From JABAYQ01 sp042091225 (lineage in GTDB: Bacteria; Bacteroidota; Bacteroidia; Flavobacteriales; UBA7312): a stretch of DNA of 7,119 bases. Numbering within the stretch: position 1 is the stretch's first letter; each line of letters starts with the position of its first letter. Made by a program: the position numbers and the translations under genes. Of the stretch, positions 6,490 to 7,119 are shown piece after piece. The stretch covers positions 1 through 7,119 of the forward strand of contig JBELHW010000074.1 of the NCBI GenBank assembly GCA_042091225.1, written 5' to 3'. The notes beneath the pieces are model-generated. The model was given only the letters and a program-made list of their open reading frames with translations. It was not told the origin of the DNA and did no database searches.

Positions 6490-7119
6490 CATATTCTCCT
6501 TTTTCAAGTTTTTCTTTAATAGAGGAGAAGCTATCTATTGTGTACTTAACGTCTTCCATAGTATGAATAGCTGTAGGAATCAGACGCAACAAAATAACTC
6601 CTTTAGGAACAACGGGATAGGTTACAATGGAACAAAAGATATTGAAGTTTTCTCTAAGATCGTAAGTCAGATTTGTTGCTTCTCCAACACCTCCGCTTAA
6701 ATATACAGGAGTAACAGCAGATTGGGTATTTCCAAGATTAAAGCCAGCTTCTTTTAATCCGCTTTGCAATGAGTTTGCAATTTTCCAAAGATTATCTTTA
6801 AGTTGTGGCTTACTTTGTAAAATTTCTAATCTTTTTATAGCGCCAATAACAATTGGCATTGGTAAAGATTTAGCAAAAATTTGAGATCGCATATTGTACC
6901 TTAAATATTCTATAACATCTTCAGTTGAAGAAATAAAGGCACCGATAGTTGCCATTGATTTAGCAAAGGTTCCGAAGTAAACATCAATTTCATTATGACA
7001 GCCAAGGTGTTCTCCAGTCCCATAACCTGTTTTTCCCATAGTTCCAAAACCATGAGCATCATCAACAAATAATCGGAACGAATATTTTGATTTTAAGGCA
7101 GAGATTTCTTTTACTTTAC
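6464..7119 (-). CDS. PLP-dependent alpha-oxoamine-synthase-like enzyme (serine palmitoyltransferase/KBL type), C-terminal part, runs off the right edge
   Basis: The frame is open from the right edge to a TAG at 6466-6464, giving 217 codons of a longer gene; the methionine at 7039-7037 is internal, not a start, because the 26 codons before it contain conserved residues. Relatives are about 400 residues, so about half is present. Numbering within the window, V-D-D-A-H-G-F-G holds the PLP-nitrogen aspartate D19 and ring-stacking-side H22, and F-G-T-F-A-K-S-M-A holds the Schiff-base lysine K53. This is the fold-type I alpha-oxoamine synthase arrangement, in which an amino acid is decarboxylated and joined to an acyl thioester. 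Bacteroidota members of this type include serine palmitoyltransferase (sphingolipids), cysteate acyltransferase (sulfonolipids) and 2-amino-3-ketobutyrate CoA ligase. The stretch N-M-R-S-Q-I-F-A-K-S-L-P-M-P after the lysine is characteristic of a flavobacterial subgroup often annotated only as an aminotransferase. I favour a lipid-base role, but the substrate is not readable. Confidence 0.9.
   Translation of the reverse strand, partial: KVKEISALKSKYSFRLFVDDAHGFGTMGKTGYGTGEHLGCHNEIDVYFGTFAKSMATIGAFISSTEDVIEYLRYNMRSQIFAKSLPMPIVIGAIKRLEILQSKPQLKDNLWKIANSLQSGLKEAGFNLGNTQSAVTPVYLSGGVGEATNLTYDLRENFNIFCSIVTYPVVPKGVILLRLIPTAIHTMEDVKYTIDSFSSIKEKLEKGEYVSEKLASF

Noticed and set aside
6464..7039. A complete 191-residue gene starting at the methionine at 7039
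   Set aside because: The frame stays open to the window edge, and the codons before this methionine encode the conserved V-D-D-A-H-G-F-G motif, so the methionine is internal and the gene is cut by the edge.
1..7119. Mobile element, CRISPR array, tRNA/rRNA gene or defence system
   Set aside because: I saw no spaced direct repeats, terminal inverted repeats, transposase or recombinase motifs, or RNA gene, and essentially every base belongs to a housekeeping-type gene.

Overview
The window is a low-GC (about 30% by eye), very densely coded stretch of bacterial chromosome. The gene set and protein styles point to Bacteroidota, most likely class Flavobacteriia. The evidence is a Bacteroidota-style RibD reductase half, a DUF6913-like gene between ligA and dapA, a Bacteroidota-type alpha-oxoamine-synthase-like PLP enzyme, no clear Shine-Dalgarno sequence before any start codon, and a TAnnTTTG-type -7 box in the only intergenic gap. 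The extreme packing suggests a streamlined genome, such as an uncultured marine flavobacterium; that last step is inference.

Layout. Bases 1-2185 hold a leftward three-gene run: ribD (riboflavin biosynthesis), an EamA/DMT-type ten-helix transporter, and the N-terminal part of a YigZ/IMPACT-family protein that runs off the left edge. The genes are joined by two 4-base ATGA stop/start overlaps. Bases 2186-2213 are the only non-coding DNA in the window: a 28-base divergent spacer built around a perfect 14-base AT palindrome. Bases 2214-6478 hold a rightward four-gene run: prmC (release-factor glutamine methyltransferase), ligA (NAD-dependent DNA ligase), a DUF6913-like protein of unknown function, and dapA (lysine/diaminopimelate pathway). 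Their overlaps are 4, 1 and 11 bases. From 6464 to the right edge lies the C-terminal part of a leftward PLP-dependent enzyme of the serine palmitoyltransferase/2-amino-3-ketobutyrate CoA ligase type. It converges on dapA, and the two reading frames overlap by 15 bases.

How the genes work together. They are mostly housekeeping genes from different pathways: flavin synthesis, translation termination, DNA replication and repair, cell-wall precursor and lysine synthesis, and probably sphingoid or sulfonolipid base synthesis. They appear to be co-transcribed for compactness rather than because they form one pathway. I see no mobile element, CRISPR array, RNA gene, defence system or toxin, and no convincing novel multi-gene system. 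The items most worth a second look are the symmetric divergent promoter region, the chain of overlapping genes including a convergent coding overlap, the uncharacterised DUF6913-like gene, and the substrate of the PLP enzyme.
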